A stretch of DNA of 64,000 nucleotides from Pseudomonas sp. RIT-562 (GCF_026241895.1 NZ_JAPJIV010000017.1:93214-157213); one strand, 5' to 3'. Positions 17,261 to 27,146 are shown, numbered from the stretch's first letter. Notes: generated by a model not told the origin, from the letters alone. Numbers and translations are program-made.

Positions 17261-18008
17261 CGGGGTACGCTCGTGGCAGGCATTGCATCTCGGCCAGCAG
17301 GATGCCCAGGTGTTCGGAGTGCAAGCCCTTGCGCGCATCGAGGTAGAAGTAACTCGGTGCGGCGGGCACTGGCAGGGTGGCGCTGGCGAAGATCTCGCTG
17401 ACGGTGGTGTGCCAGGCGGCGGCGACTTGGGCAGCGTCAGCAATGATGCCGGCAGCGTGCAGGCGTTGTTCGCTGTCGTTGGCACTGGTCAGTTCGACGG
17501 TAAAGCGCCAGACCTCGGGAATCGCCGCGAGCATACGCTGGTGGCTGTGCTCGGTGCCGTCACCCAGGCGTTCAACCCACTCGCCTGAGCGACGCAGGTG
17601 ATAGGTGACTTCCTTGACGGCCTTGGCGGCAATCCCGGCAATGCGTTCATCGCTGGACTGGCTCAGACCCTTGAGCACCTGCAGATGCCAGGCGTCGTAG
17701 AGGAATTGCTTGAGGATGGTCACCGCGTAGTCGCCGTTGGGTTGTTCCACCAGCAGCAGGTTGCGATAGGCCCGTTCATCCCGGCGAAACGCCAGGTGAT
17801 CGGCGTCGCGGCCGTCGTCCAGCAGTTCGGCCGCGTATTCCAGCCAGTTGCGGGCCTGGCCGACGAGGTCGAGGCCAACGTTCATCAATGCCAGCTCTTC
17901 TTCCAGCGCCGGCGCCTTGCCGCACCATTGGCACAGGCGCTGGCCCTGGATCAGGGCGCTGTCGCCGAGACGCAGCAAGTATTCGATCAGATCAGTCTTG
18001 GAGTTCAT
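17247..18008 (-). CDS. paaC: PaaC, structural subunit of phenylacetyl-CoA epoxidase
   Basis: 253 residues, all-helical ferritin-like protein related to PaaA but without its di-iron set. Recognisable blocks are LRLGDSALIQGQRLCQWCGKAP, LMNVGLDLVGQARNWLEYAAEL and EVTYHLRRSGEWVERLGDGT. It pairs with PaaA to form the heart of the oxygenase. The ATG at 18008 has GAGG six bases upstream. Confidence 0.95.
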   Translation of the reverse strand: MNSKTDLIEYLLRLGDSALIQGQRLCQWCGKAPALEEELALMNVGLDLVGQARNWLEYAAELLDDGRDADHLAFRRDERAYRNLLLVEQPNGDYAVTILKQFLYDAWHLQVLKGLSQSSDERIAGIAAKAVKEVTYHLRRSGEWVERLGDGTEHSHQRMLAAIPEVWRFTVELTSANDSEQRLHAAGIIADAAQVAAAWHTTVSEIFASATLPVPAAPSYFYLDARKGLHSEHLGILLAEMQCLPRAYPDATW

Positions 18009-18016
18009 GGTCGACC

Positions 18017-18298
18017 TCACATGTGCCCGACTTCGGCTGGCAATTCATAGAAGCTGGCGTGGCGATACACCTTGTCGTCAGCCGGGTCGAACAACGGGTC
18101 TTTCTCGTCCGGCGAGGACGCGGTGATCAGCGCCGAGGGCACCACCCAAAGGCTTACACCTTCGCTGCGACGGGTGTACAGCTCCCGCGCATTCTCGATA
18201 GCCATGGTGGTGTCGGCGGCATGCACGCTGCCGACATGCTTGTGGTTGAGGCCGTGCTTGCTGCGCACGAAGACTTCGAAAAGGGTCCATTCGGACAT
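18017..18298 (-). CDS. paaB: PaaB, phenylacetyl-CoA epoxidase subunit
   Basis: 93 residues, the normal length. The sequence WTLFEVFVRSKHGLNHKHVGSVHA is characteristic. PaaB bridges two PaaAC units in the epoxidase complex. It lies 28 bases after paaA and 8 bases before paaC. Confidence 0.96.
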   Translation of the reverse strand: MSEWTLFEVFVRSKHGLNHKHVGSVHAADTTMAIENARELYTRRSEGVSLWVVPSALITASSPDEKDPLFDPADDKVYRHASFYELPAEVGHM

Positions 18299-18326
18299 GA
18301 CAGTGTCTCCAGATCAGGTAGCCGAA

Positions 18327-19316
<990 letters not shown>

Positions 19317-19363
19317 GGGGGGTCTCCCGCCGTGAATCTGTTTGATGGCATGGAGAACTTTAT

Positions 19364-19426
19364 AAGCGATACAGAAATTAATATCAAACACAAAATATCG
19401 TGTCGTGTAGTTTTTGTGTATCGCTT
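19364..19426. promoter_or_regulatory. Candidate PaaX operator/promoter region of paaABCDE
   Basis: An exact 10-bp inverted repeat, AAGCGATACA at 19364-19373 and TGTATCGCTT at 19417-19426, is separated by 43 AT-rich bases, about 50 bases upstream of the paaA start. The second arm in its context (TTTGTGTATCGCTTT) resembles, from memory, the E. coli PaaX box. Assignment is by position and similarity only. Confidence 0.5.
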
Positions 19427-19460
19427 TGGGAGGTGGGTGTATATCCGTTTTTGCGGTGAT

Positions 19461-19755
19461 GGCTGCTTAGGGTTCCGCCCTTACGGCGGGTCACTTTTGG
19501 CAAACGGCCCCAAAAGTAACCAAAAGGTCTTTGCCCCACCACTTGGCACCTCGCTTAGGCTCGGTGTGCCCGAACGCAGGCATTGCGCAGCGGGTCGCTG
19601 CGATGGGCCATCCCTGGCCCAGCGCAGCTAAACCGGCATCCTTGCCGGTTTACCCGCTGCGCAATACCTGCGTTCGGCCAGCGTGGTTAACGGGGCGTCC
19701 GCGATCAAAAACCTCGCCGAGGCGGCCTTAAAGCCGACCTGACGGGTAGTTCGGC
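19461..19755 (-). repeat. Copy 1 of a ~300-bp dispersed repeat element
   Basis: Its reverse complement closely matches 19971-20262 and 38241-38545. It contains nested palindromes: arms CCGAACGCAGG...GCAGCGGGT face each other around an inner AAACCGGCA/TGCCGGTTT hairpin. No transposase or coding sequence is credible inside. Together with copy 2 it forms a large inverted repeat. Confidence 0.85.
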
Positions 19756-19803
19756 TTTGCATTGGTGGTGTTACGTGAACGCACTGTTTGGCACAACGAA
19801 AAC

Positions 19804-19930
19804 CCCTGTAGGAGCCCGGCTTGCCGGCGATGGCGGTCTCGCGGGCGCTATCGCCTACAGAGAGTCGTGTGTATTCAAGAAGTACGCGTAATCGTTCACG
19901 TCCATCGCGAGCAGGCTCGCTCCTACAGAG
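19804..19930. repeat. REP pair at the centre of the inverted repeat
   Basis: A GTAGGAGCCCGGCTTGCCGGCGATGG element at the left and an inverted GCGAGCAGGCTCGCTCCTACAG element at the right belong to two different REP classes. They fill the gap between copies 1 and 2 of the long element. Confidence 0.8.
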
Positions 19931-19970
19931 GGTTAGCGCAATGCAAGAGGCCAGGCACGTCCAGATAAGC

Positions 19971-20262
19971 GCAGCGCGCCGGCTTGATGCCTTGGTCGGC
20001 CCGCAGGCCGCCACGGCACGGTTGTTGATCACGGACGCCCATTAACCACGCTGGCCGAACGCAGGTATTGCGTAGCGGGTAAACCGGCAAGGATGCCGGT
20101 TTAGCCGCGCTGGGCCAGGGACGGCCCATCGCGGCGACCCGCGGAGCAATGCCGGAGTGAGGGCACACCGAGCCTAGGCGAGGTGCCGAGTGGTAGGGCA
20201 CAAAGCGTTTGGTTACTTTGCGCTTTTCAAAGTAACCCGCCGTAAGGGCGGAATCATAAGCC
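19971..20262 (+). repeat. Copy 2 of the ~300-bp dispersed repeat element
   Basis: It lies opposite to copy 1 and in the same orientation as the copy at 38241. It runs directly into the 120-bp tandem array, whose first unit shares its right end. Confidence 0.85.
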
Positions 20263-20854
20263 GCCGTAACCGCAGCAAAGGATATGTACGCAAAGCAAGA
20301 TCAAAAGATCGCAGCCTCGTTTCACTCGACAGCTCCTACAGGAAAATCAGTGCAACCTGCCGTAAGGGCGGAACCATAAGCAGCCGTAACCGCAGCAAAG
20401 GATATGTACACAAAGCAAGATCAAAAGATCGCAGCCTCGTTTCACTCGACAGCTCCTACAGGAAAATCAGTGCAACCTGCCGTAAGGGCGGAATCATAAG
20501 CCGCCGTAACCGCAGCAAAGGATATGTACCCAAAGCAAGATCAAAAGATCGCAGCCTCGTTTCACTCGACAGCTCCTACTGGAAAATCAGTGCAACCCGC
20601 CGTAAGGGCGGAACCGTAAGCAGCCGTAACCGCAGGAAAGGATATGTACACAAAGCAAGATCAAAAGATCGCAGCCTCGTTTCACTCGACAGCTCCTACA
20701 GGAAAATCAGTGCAACCCGCCGTAAGGGCGGAACCATAAGCAGCCGTAACCGCAGCAAAGGATATGTACACAAAGCAAGATCAAAAGATCGCAGCCTCGT
20801 TTCACTCGACAGCTCCTACAGGAAAATCAGTGCAACCTGCCGTAAGGGCGGAAC
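20234..20854. repeat. 120-bp tandem repeat, five full units plus a partial sixth
   Basis: Units begin at 20234, 20354, 20474, 20594 and 20714, with a 21-base partial at 20834. Differences between units are few. Each holds CCGTAAGGGCGGAA, GCAAAGGATATGTAC and GATCAAAAGATCGCAGCCTCG followed by a REP-like AGCTCCTACAGG. As 120 is divisible by three, the array is open in a frame giving a 40-residue repeat (RSKGYVHKARSKDRSLVSLD...), but the lack of a ribosome site and the repeat origin argue against a protein. Confidence 0.95.
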
Positions 20855-20897
20855 TGACCAGCCATAACAAAAAAGCGGATATATCCCCAATCAAACC

Positions 20898-20926
20898 CAA
20901 AAAAAAAGCCCCGACAAAGCGGGGCC
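20898..20926 (-). terminator. Intrinsic terminator after paaK
   Basis: Read on the minus strand, GCCCCG-CTTTGT-CGGGGC is followed by a run of eight or more T. It lies 18 bases after the paaK stop codon and should end the paaF-to-paaK transcript before the repeats. Confidence 0.85.
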
Positions 20927-20943
20927 AAAAAGGGGTGCAGCAG

Positions 20944-22269
20944 TCATCCCTTGGGACGCTTGTCCATCACATGACAAGCCTTGCCCTCAGACCGCTTGAT
21001 CGAATGCAAAGGCTGCAAAACAATCCGCGAACTGATCCCGATATACGTCTTGATATGCCGGCTCAACTCAGCGCAAACCGCCTTCTGCTGATCCTCGCTC
21101 AAATACTGATGCTCGGCCTTGAGCTCCACATGCACGTCAACGCTGTCCAGATTGCCATTGCGATACAGATGAATCTCATAACACTCTGAAAGCTGTTTGA
21201 TCTTCAGCACCTGTTCCTCGATCTGCGTCGGAAACACGTTCACCCCGCGGATGATCAACATGTCATCGCTGCGCCCGGTGATCTTGTCGATCCGCCGCAT
21301 CGGCCGCGCCGTGCCTGGCAGCAGGCGGGTCAGGTCGCGGGTGCGGTAGCGGATCATCGGCAAGGCTTCCTTGCTCAGCGAGGTGAACACCAGCTCGCCC
21401 ATCTGCCCGTCCGGCAGCACTTCGCCAGTGACCGGATCGATGATTTCCGGGTAGAAATGGTCCTCCCAGATGGTCGGCCCGTCCTTGGTTTCTGCGCACT
21501 CCATGGCAACGCCCGGGCCCATGATTTCCGAGAGGCCATAGATATCCAGCGCGGTAATCCCCAGGCGATTCTCGATGGCGCTGCGCAGTTCGCCGGTCCA
21601 GGGTTCGGCACCGAAAATGCCCAGGCGCAGGGCCAGCTTGTGCGGGTCGATGCCCTGGCGTTCGATTTCGTCGGCGATGTTGAGCATGTAGGACGGCGTG
21701 ACCATGATGATGTCCGGCTGGAAATCCTTGATCAGCTGCACCTGCTTCTCGGTCTGGCCGCCGGACATTGGAATCACCGTGCAGCCCAGGCGCTCGGCGC
21801 CGTAGTGGGCGCCGAGGCCGCCGGTGAACAGGCCGTAGCCATAGGAAATATGCACCTTGTCGCCGCGGCGGCCGCCAGCGGCACGGATCGAGCGGGCAAC
21901 GACATTGGCCCAGGTGTCGATGTCGTTCTGGGTGTAGCCCACCACCGTCGGCTTGCCGGTGGTGCCGCTGGAAGCGTGCAGGCGCACGATGTCGTGCATC
22001 GGCACGGCGAACATACCGTAGGGGTAGTTGTCGCGCAGGTCGGTCTTGGTGGTGAAGGGAAATTTCGCCAGGTCTTCCAGGGATTTGATGTCGTCTGGGT
22101 GCACGCCCAGCGCATCGAAACGTTGGCGGTACAGGGGCACATTGTTGTAGGCGTGGTTCAGGCTCCAGCGCAGACGCTCCAGCTGGTGCTGACGGAGTTC
22201 GTCGATGCTGGCGGTTTCCAGCGGGTCCAGCTGTGGGTCAAGCACGGCGTTGGCAATTGGCATGTTCAT
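20944..22269 (-). CDS. paaK: PaaK, phenylacetate-CoA ligase
   Basis: 441 residues, AMP-forming adenylate ligase. The P-loop HASSGTTGKPTVVGY, the YGLFTGGLG block and DIYGLSEIMGPGVAMEC are all typical of PaaK. It activates phenylacetate with CoA and ATP, the committed first step. Start at ATG 22269 with GAGTG upstream; ATG 22263 is a possible alternative. It is the last gene before the terminator of the first paa transcription unit. Confidence 0.95.
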   Translation of the reverse strand: MNMPIANAVLDPQLDPLETASIDELRQHQLERLRWSLNHAYNNVPLYRQRFDALGVHPDDIKSLEDLAKFPFTTKTDLRDNYPYGMFAVPMHDIVRLHASSGTTGKPTVVGYTQNDIDTWANVVARSIRAAGGRRGDKVHISYGYGLFTGGLGAHYGAERLGCTVIPMSGGQTEKQVQLIKDFQPDIIMVTPSYMLNIADEIERQGIDPHKLALRLGIFGAEPWTGELRSAIENRLGITALDIYGLSEIMGPGVAMECAETKDGPTIWEDHFYPEIIDPVTGEVLPDGQMGELVFTSLSKEALPMIRYRTRDLTRLLPGTARPMRRIDKITGRSDDMLIIRGVNVFPTQIEEQVLKIKQLSECYEIHLYRNGNLDSVDVHVELKAEHQYLSEDQQKAVCAELSRHIKTYIGISSRIVLQPLHSIKRSEGKACHVMDKRPKG

Positions 22270-22368
22270 GATTTCACTCGAATTGTTTTTGTGTTTCAAC
22301 CCTGTCACGCCAGGGCTTTGAGTGCATGCCCCAAGGATACCTCTCGGCTCCCCGGGAATCGCGGTTCT

Positions 22369-23580
22369 TTAGTCGGACAGGCGCTCGATGATCAACGCGA
22401 TGCCCTGGCCGACGCCGATGCACATGGTGCACAAGGCATAACGACCCTTGCGCTCCTCAAGCTCGTGCAGGGCGGTGGTGACCAGTCGTGCGCCGCTCAT
22501 GCCCAGTGGATGACCCAGGGCAATCGCTCCACCGTTGGGGTTGACCCGCGGGTCGGTGTCGCTCAGGCCGAGCTCGCGCAGCACCGCCAGGCCTTGCGCG
22601 GCAAAGGCTTCATTGAGTTCGATGACGTCCATCTCGGCCAGGCTCAGGTTGGCCAGTTCCAGCACCTTGCGAGTCGCCGGCACCGGGCCGATGCCCATGA
22701 TGCGTGGCTCGACGCCGGCCGTGGCCATGGCGACCACACGGCCGCGGGCGTGTAAACCGTGGCGCTTGGCGACTTCGGGGCTCGCCAGCAGCAGGGCGCA
22801 GGCGCCGTCGTTGACCCCGGAGGCGTTACCGGCGGTGATGCTGCCGCCTTCGCGAAAGGGCGTACCGAGCTTTTGCAGCTGCTCAAGCGTGGTATCGCCG
22901 CGCGGGTGTTCATCGTGCTCGACGACTTTCGCCGGACCTTTGCGCTGGGGTATTTGCACCGCGACGATTTCCCGGGCCAGGCGTCCACTGGCCTGGGCCG
23001 CCGCAGCCCGTTGCTGGCTGCGCAGGGCGAAGGCGTCCTGGTCGGCGCGGGAGATGTTGAACTGTTCGGCGACGTTTTCCGCGGTCTCCGGCATGGAGTC
23101 GATGCCGAAGGTTTTTTTCATCTGCGGATTGACGAAGCGCCAGCCGATGGTGGTGTCATAGATGTTTGCATCGCGGGAGAACGCCTGCTCGGCCTTGCCC
23201 ATCACCAGGGGCGCACGGGACATCGACTCGACGCCACCGACCAGCATCAGCCCGGCCTCACCACTGCGAATCGCCCGGGCAGCCGTGCCGATCGCATCCA
23301 GCCCGGAACCGCACAGGCGGTTGAGCGTCGTGCCCGGAACGCTTACCGGCAGCCCGGCCAACAGCGCCGACATGCGCGCGACGTTACGGTTGTCTTCGCC
23401 GGCCTGGTTGGCGCAGCCGTAGATCACGTCGTCCACCGCTGCCCAGTCGACCTGCGGATGACGCCGCAGCAGTTCGCGCAGCGGCACCGCGCCGAGGTCG
23501 TCGGCGCGCACGCTGCTGAGGGCACCGGCATAGCGGCCGATCGGGGTCCGCACCGCGTCGATGATCAAGGCATCATTCAT
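22369..23580 (-). CDS. paaJ: PaaJ/PcaF, 3-oxoadipyl-CoA / 3-oxo-5,6-dehydrosuberyl-CoA thiolase
   Basis: 403 residues from ATG 23580 with AGGAG seven bases upstream. Thiolase motifs are complete: NRLCGSGLDAIGTA (nucleophile Cys), ELNEAFAAQ, GHPLGMSGARL and CTMCIGVGQG. The GHPLGMSGARL form and NAY-like IDAVRTPIGRYAGALSSVRADDL start are those of beta-ketoadipyl-CoA thiolases. It cleaves 3-oxoacyl-CoA at two steps of the pathway. It overlaps paaI by 8 bases. Confidence 0.94.
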   Translation of the reverse strand: MNDALIIDAVRTPIGRYAGALSSVRADDLGAVPLRELLRRHPQVDWAAVDDVIYGCANQAGEDNRNVARMSALLAGLPVSVPGTTLNRLCGSGLDAIGTAARAIRSGEAGLMLVGGVESMSRAPLVMGKAEQAFSRDANIYDTTIGWRFVNPQMKKTFGIDSMPETAENVAEQFNISRADQDAFALRSQQRAAAAQASGRLAREIVAVQIPQRKGPAKVVEHDEHPRGDTTLEQLQKLGTPFREGGSITAGNASGVNDGACALLLASPEVAKRHGLHARGRVVAMATAGVEPRIMGIGPVPATRKVLELANLSLAEMDVIELNEAFAAQGLAVLRELGLSDTDPRVNPNGGAIALGHPLGMSGARLVTTALHELEERKGRYALCTMCIGVGQGIALIIERLSD

Positions 23581-24022
23581 TCGGGTTCTCCTGCGCCAGC
23601 ACAGTGCCGCGCACTTTGTAGGATTTGCCATGGAACAGCGCGATCAGCTGGCCCTGTTGGTTTTCAATGCGTACGTCGTAATTGCCGGTGCGGCCGGATC
23701 GACTTTGCTCGATGCAATCGGCCGTGAGCGTGTCGCCCAAATGAGCCGGTGCGATGTAGTCGATGCTGCAACCGATGGCCACCGTGGCGTCGTTGTAACT
23801 GTTACAGGCAAAGGCAAACGCCGAGTCGGCGAGGGCGAACAGGTAGCCGCCGTGGCAGGTGCCGTGGCCCTGGATCATGTCGGCGCGCACGCTCATGCCG
23901 ACCCGAGCGCAACCGGGCGCCGCAGACAGCAGGCGCATGCCCATGGCCTGGCTGGCGGCGTCGCGCTGGAGCATGGTTTGCGCGCAGGTACTGGCCAGGT
24001 GCATGGCTTCGTGATTAGTCAT
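23573..24022 (-). CDS. paaI: PaaI, hydroxyphenylacetyl-CoA thioesterase
   Basis: 149 residues, hot-dog fold thioesterase. The motif GHGTCHGGYLFALADSAFAFACN carries the family Asp and matches PaaI. It releases CoA from dead-end phenylacetyl-CoA derivatives and so protects the CoA pool. ATG 24022 was chosen because the upstream frame is a shadow of paaH. It overlaps both neighbours by 8 bases. Confidence 0.94.
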   Translation of the reverse strand: MTNHEAMHLASTCAQTMLQRDAASQAMGMRLLSAAPGCARVGMSVRADMIQGHGTCHGGYLFALADSAFAFACNSYNDATVAIGCSIDYIAPAHLGDTLTADCIEQSRSGRTGNYDVRIENQQGQLIALFHGKSYKVRGTVLAQENPNE

Positions 24023-25532
24023 GAAAGGTTCTCCCTTCGGCGACCCGACGGCGCAACAGCAGCGACGGGCGATAGCGTTCTTCGCCGTAGCCGGCTTGCA
24101 GGTTTTCCAGGACGCTGAGGATGTGCGCCAGGCCAATGGAGTCCGCCCAGGCCAATGGGCCCAAGGGGTAATTGACCCCGGCGCGCATCGCCAGGTCGAC
24201 GTCGGCGGCCGAAGCCACACCTTGCAGCACCGCGTCGGCGGCTTCGTTGGCGAGCATCGCGACGGTGCGCAATACGGCCAGGGCTGGGCTGTCGCTGAGT
24301 TGGCTGACGCTGAAGCCGGCTCGTTGCAGCAGGGCGACGCCGTGCTCCAGTGCGGCAGGGTGGATGTCGGCGCAGCAGCTGATGGCGATCCGACTCGCCT
24401 GGCGATAATCCAACGCCAGGTCGAGGAGGATCAGGTTGTCCAGGCCATCTTCCCTGGCGCGCTGGCAGGCCATGCGGCCGTCGCTCAAGGCGAGCACCGC
24501 GTCGCCGACCCGCAGCAGGCCCTGGCCATCGCGCTGAATCACTTCAATATCGTGCTCGCGCAACCGCGCCTGCAGCGCGTTGGCCGCGCCCAGATCGCCT
24601 TCCACGACACAGGTATCAACGATGGTGTGGCTGCTGATTTCAGTGGGTTGCGCGCGGGTGACACTCTCGCAGTAGTCGTAGAACCCCTGGCCGCTCTTGC
24701 GTCCAAGGCGACCTGCATCCACCAGTTCTTTCTGGATCAGGGACGGCAGGAATCGCGTGTCGCCGTAATAGGCATCGAACACCGAGCAGGTCACGGCGTA
24801 GTTGACGTCGTGACCGATCAGGTCGGTCAACTCGAACGCGCCCATGGCAAAGCCGCCGGCGTCTCGCATCAGCGCATCCAGGGTCGGGCTGTCGGCGGCG
24901 CCTTCCTGCAGCAGGCGCAGGTTTTCGGCGTAGAACGGACGAGCGACACGGTTGACGATGAAGCCAGGCGTCGAGCGAGTGTGTACCGGTTTTTTGCCCC
25001 AGGCCTTGGCGGTGTCGTATAGGCACTCGGCCAATGCCGGAGCGCTGGCCAGGCCCGAGACGATTTCCACCAGCGCCATCACCGGCGCCGGATTGAAGAA
25101 GTGCAAGCCCAGCAGGCGTTGCGGGTGGTCGAGTTGCGCGGCAATGCTGGTGATCGACAGGGACGAAGTGTTGCTCGCCAGAATGCAGTCGGCACTGCAC
25201 AGGCTTTCCAGCTGACGGAACAACGCGCGTTTGACTTCGAGGTTTTCGACGATGGCTTCGATGATCAGCGCGCAATCGCTCAGCGCCTCGATGTTGTCCA
25301 CAGCCCGCAGGCGCGCGACCGTTGCCATCCGCGCCTGGTCCGACAGCTTGCCTTTTTCGACCCGTTTGCCCAATTGCCGGTCAATGCCGTCGATGGCTTG
25401 CGCCGCAGCGCCAGGGCGGTTGTCCAGCAACAGCACCGGATGGCCGGCCTGTGCCGCGACCTGGGCAATCCCGGCGCCCATGGCTCCGGCACCAATGACG
25501 GCGATGCGTGCGTTGATGTTGAGTGCTGTCAT
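24015..25532 (-). CDS. paaH: PaaH, 3-hydroxyadipyl-CoA dehydrogenase
   Basis: 505 residues. The NAD-binding GAGAMGAGIAQV motif is near residue 15, the substrate domain follows (HFFNPAPVMALVEIV, TPGFIVNRVARPFYAE), and the C-terminal third repeats the 3HCDH fold (MRAGVNYPLGPLAWAD), the longer architecture usual for PaaH. It oxidises 3-hydroxyadipyl-CoA to 3-oxoadipyl-CoA. Three bases separate it from paaG. Confidence 0.95.
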   Translation of the reverse strand: MTALNINARIAVIGAGAMGAGIAQVAAQAGHPVLLLDNRPGAAAQAIDGIDRQLGKRVEKGKLSDQARMATVARLRAVDNIEALSDCALIIEAIVENLEVKRALFRQLESLCSADCILASNTSSLSITSIAAQLDHPQRLLGLHFFNPAPVMALVEIVSGLASAPALAECLYDTAKAWGKKPVHTRSTPGFIVNRVARPFYAENLRLLQEGAADSPTLDALMRDAGGFAMGAFELTDLIGHDVNYAVTCSVFDAYYGDTRFLPSLIQKELVDAGRLGRKSGQGFYDYCESVTRAQPTEISSHTIVDTCVVEGDLGAANALQARLREHDIEVIQRDGQGLLRVGDAVLALSDGRMACQRAREDGLDNLILLDLALDYRQASRIAISCCADIHPAALEHGVALLQRAGFSVSQLSDSPALAVLRTVAMLANEAADAVLQGVASAADVDLAMRAGVNYPLGPLAWADSIGLAHILSVLENLQAGYGEERYRPSLLLRRRVAEGRTFHD

Positions 25533-25535
25533 GAC

Positions 25536-26327
25536 TCAGCGCCCCTTGAAACTTGGGCTGCGTTTTTCCATGAATGCGCCGACGCCTTCACGGTAATCCT
25601 CGCTGCGCCCGGCCAGGCGCTGCAGGTCCTTTTCCAGCTCCAGTTGCTCGTCGAAGGAGTTGCTCATGCTCGCGTTCAGGCTGCGCTTGATCAACGCCAG
25701 GCCGTAGGTCGGCTGCGTGGCCAAGTGGCGTGCGAGGGTGAGGGCTTCGTTGCGCAACTCGGCGTCGTCCACCACGCGGTAGATCAGGCCCCATTGCTCG
25801 GCCTGCTCGGCGCTCAGGCGATTGCCGAGCAGGGCCAGGGCTTTGGCACGAGCCATGCCGACCAGGCGGGGCAGGGTCCAGGTGCCGCCGGAATCGGGGA
25901 TCAGGCCGATCTTGCAGAAGGCCTGGATGAAGCTCGCCGAGCGTGCGGCAAGCACCAGATCGCAGGCCAGCGGAATATTGGCCCCGGCGCCAGCCGCCAC
26001 GCCATTGACTGCGCAAATCACCGGCACCGGCAGGTCGCGCAGCTGGCGGATCAGCGGGTTGTAGAACTTCTCGATCGACTCGCCCAGGTCCGGCGCCACG
26101 CTGCCCGGCGCGACGTTGCGGTCGCTGAGGTCCTGCCCGGCGCAGAAGCCTCGACCTTCGCCGGTCAGCAGCAGTACGCGCACGTGCGGATTCTGCCGAA
26201 CCTGCTTCAGCGCTTCTTTCACTTCGCCATGCATCTGTGCGTTGAAGCTGTTGAGCTGGTCTGGCCGATTGAGGCTGAGCAGGGCAACACCCGCCTCGAT
26301 GGAAAACAGGATGTGTTCGAAGTTCAT
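25536..26327 (-). CDS. paaG: PaaG, 1,2-epoxyphenylacetyl-CoA isomerase
   Basis: 263 residues, crotonase fold. As in other PaaG proteins the two hydratase glutamates are absent and a single catalytic Asp is found in GLIPDSGGTW (about residue 145). It converts the ring epoxide to oxepin-CoA and also shifts the double bond of 2,3-dehydroadipyl-type intermediates. It follows paaF after 45 bases. Confidence 0.95.
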   Translation of the reverse strand: MNFEHILFSIEAGVALLSLNRPDQLNSFNAQMHGEVKEALKQVRQNPHVRVLLLTGEGRGFCAGQDLSDRNVAPGSVAPDLGESIEKFYNPLIRQLRDLPVPVICAVNGVAAGAGANIPLACDLVLAARSASFIQAFCKIGLIPDSGGTWTLPRLVGMARAKALALLGNRLSAEQAEQWGLIYRVVDDAELRNEALTLARHLATQPTYGLALIKRSLNASMSNSFDEQLELEKDLQRLAGRSEDYREGVGAFMEKRSPSFKGR

Positions 26328-26372
26328 GGTCGTGGCGCTCTCTGCGAGGTTCGAATTCGGGGATTGACCGGC

Positions 26373-27146
26373 TTACTCGCCGATGAAGGTCGGCTTACGC
26401 TTGTCCTGGAAGGCCTGGATGCCTTCGTCACGGTCGCGGGTGCCGGCCAGCACAGTGAAGGCGTGGCGCTCGAATCGCAGGCCGCTGGCCAGGTCCGTGT
26501 CCATCGCCTTGAGCAGCGCTTCCTTGGCCAGGCGCACCGCCAGCGGGGCCTTGGCGGCGATGGTGCGGGCAATGTGCAGGGCGCGTTCGACGGTGAACTC
26601 CGGCTGTGTCACTTCACTCACCAGCCCGGCCCGCTGCGCCTGGCGGGCATCGATTGCCTCGCCCGTCAGGACCATCTGCATCGCCATGGATTTGCCCACG
26701 GCGCGCAGCAGACGTTGAGTGCCGCCGGCGCCGGGCATGATCCCCAGGTTGATTTCCGGCTGGCCGAACCGCGCGTCTTCACCGGCAATGATGATGTCGG
26801 CGTGCATCGCCAGTTCACAGCCGCCGCCAAGGGCAAAGCCGTTGACGGCAGCGATCAGTGGTTTGTTGAAGCGGGTAATGGTCTGCCATGAGGCCTGGCG
26901 CGGATCGTCAAGAATGCCCACCAGATTGCGCTCGGCCATTTCCTTGATGTCGGCGCCGGCGGCGAAGGCTTTGCGGCTGCCGGTCAGGACCACTACGCGG
27001 GTGTCGGCATCAGCCTGTGCGGCGAGCAATTCGTCGGCCAGTTCACCGAGCAATTCGGTGGTCAGGGCGTTCAGCGCTTGCGGGCGTTGCAGGGTAATCA
27101 GGCGGACGCCCGGCTCGATGAACTCGACAGCAAGGGTTAGAGGCAT
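26373..27146 (-). CDS. paaF: PaaF, 2,3-dehydroadipyl-CoA hydratase
   Basis: 257 residues. Both crotonase glutamates are present: Glu111 in GGGCELAM and Glu131 in FGQPEINLG, exactly 20 residues apart. It hydrates 2,3-dehydroadipyl-CoA. ATG 27146 has GAGGG upstream. It is the promoter-proximal gene of the paaFGHIJK unit and diverges from paaY. Confidence 0.94.
   Translation of the reverse strand: MPLTLAVEFIEPGVRLITLQRPQALNALTTELLGELADELLAAQADADTRVVVLTGSRKAFAAGADIKEMAERNLVGILDDPRQASWQTITRFNKPLIAAVNGFALGGGCELAMHADIIIAGEDARFGQPEINLGIMPGAGGTQRLLRAVGKSMAMQMVLTGEAIDARQAQRAGLVSEVTQPEFTVERALHIARTIAAKAPLAVRLAKEALLKAMDTDLASGLRFERHAFTVLAGTRDRDEGIQAFQDKRKPTFIGE

Noticed and set aside
15461..17401. 646-codon plus-strand frame opposite paaE/paaD
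   Set aside because: Antisense shadow of well-supported paa genes.
19531..20201. Conserved open frames in all three copies of the 300-bp element (APRLGSVCPN...PLRNTCVRPAWL)
   Set aside because: They fall on palindromic repeat sequence, have no ribosome site, and their similarity simply follows from the repeat; I treat them as spurious.
19461..20854. Possible CRISPR array
   Set aside because: Units are 120 bp and contiguous with no unique spacers, and no cas genes are present.
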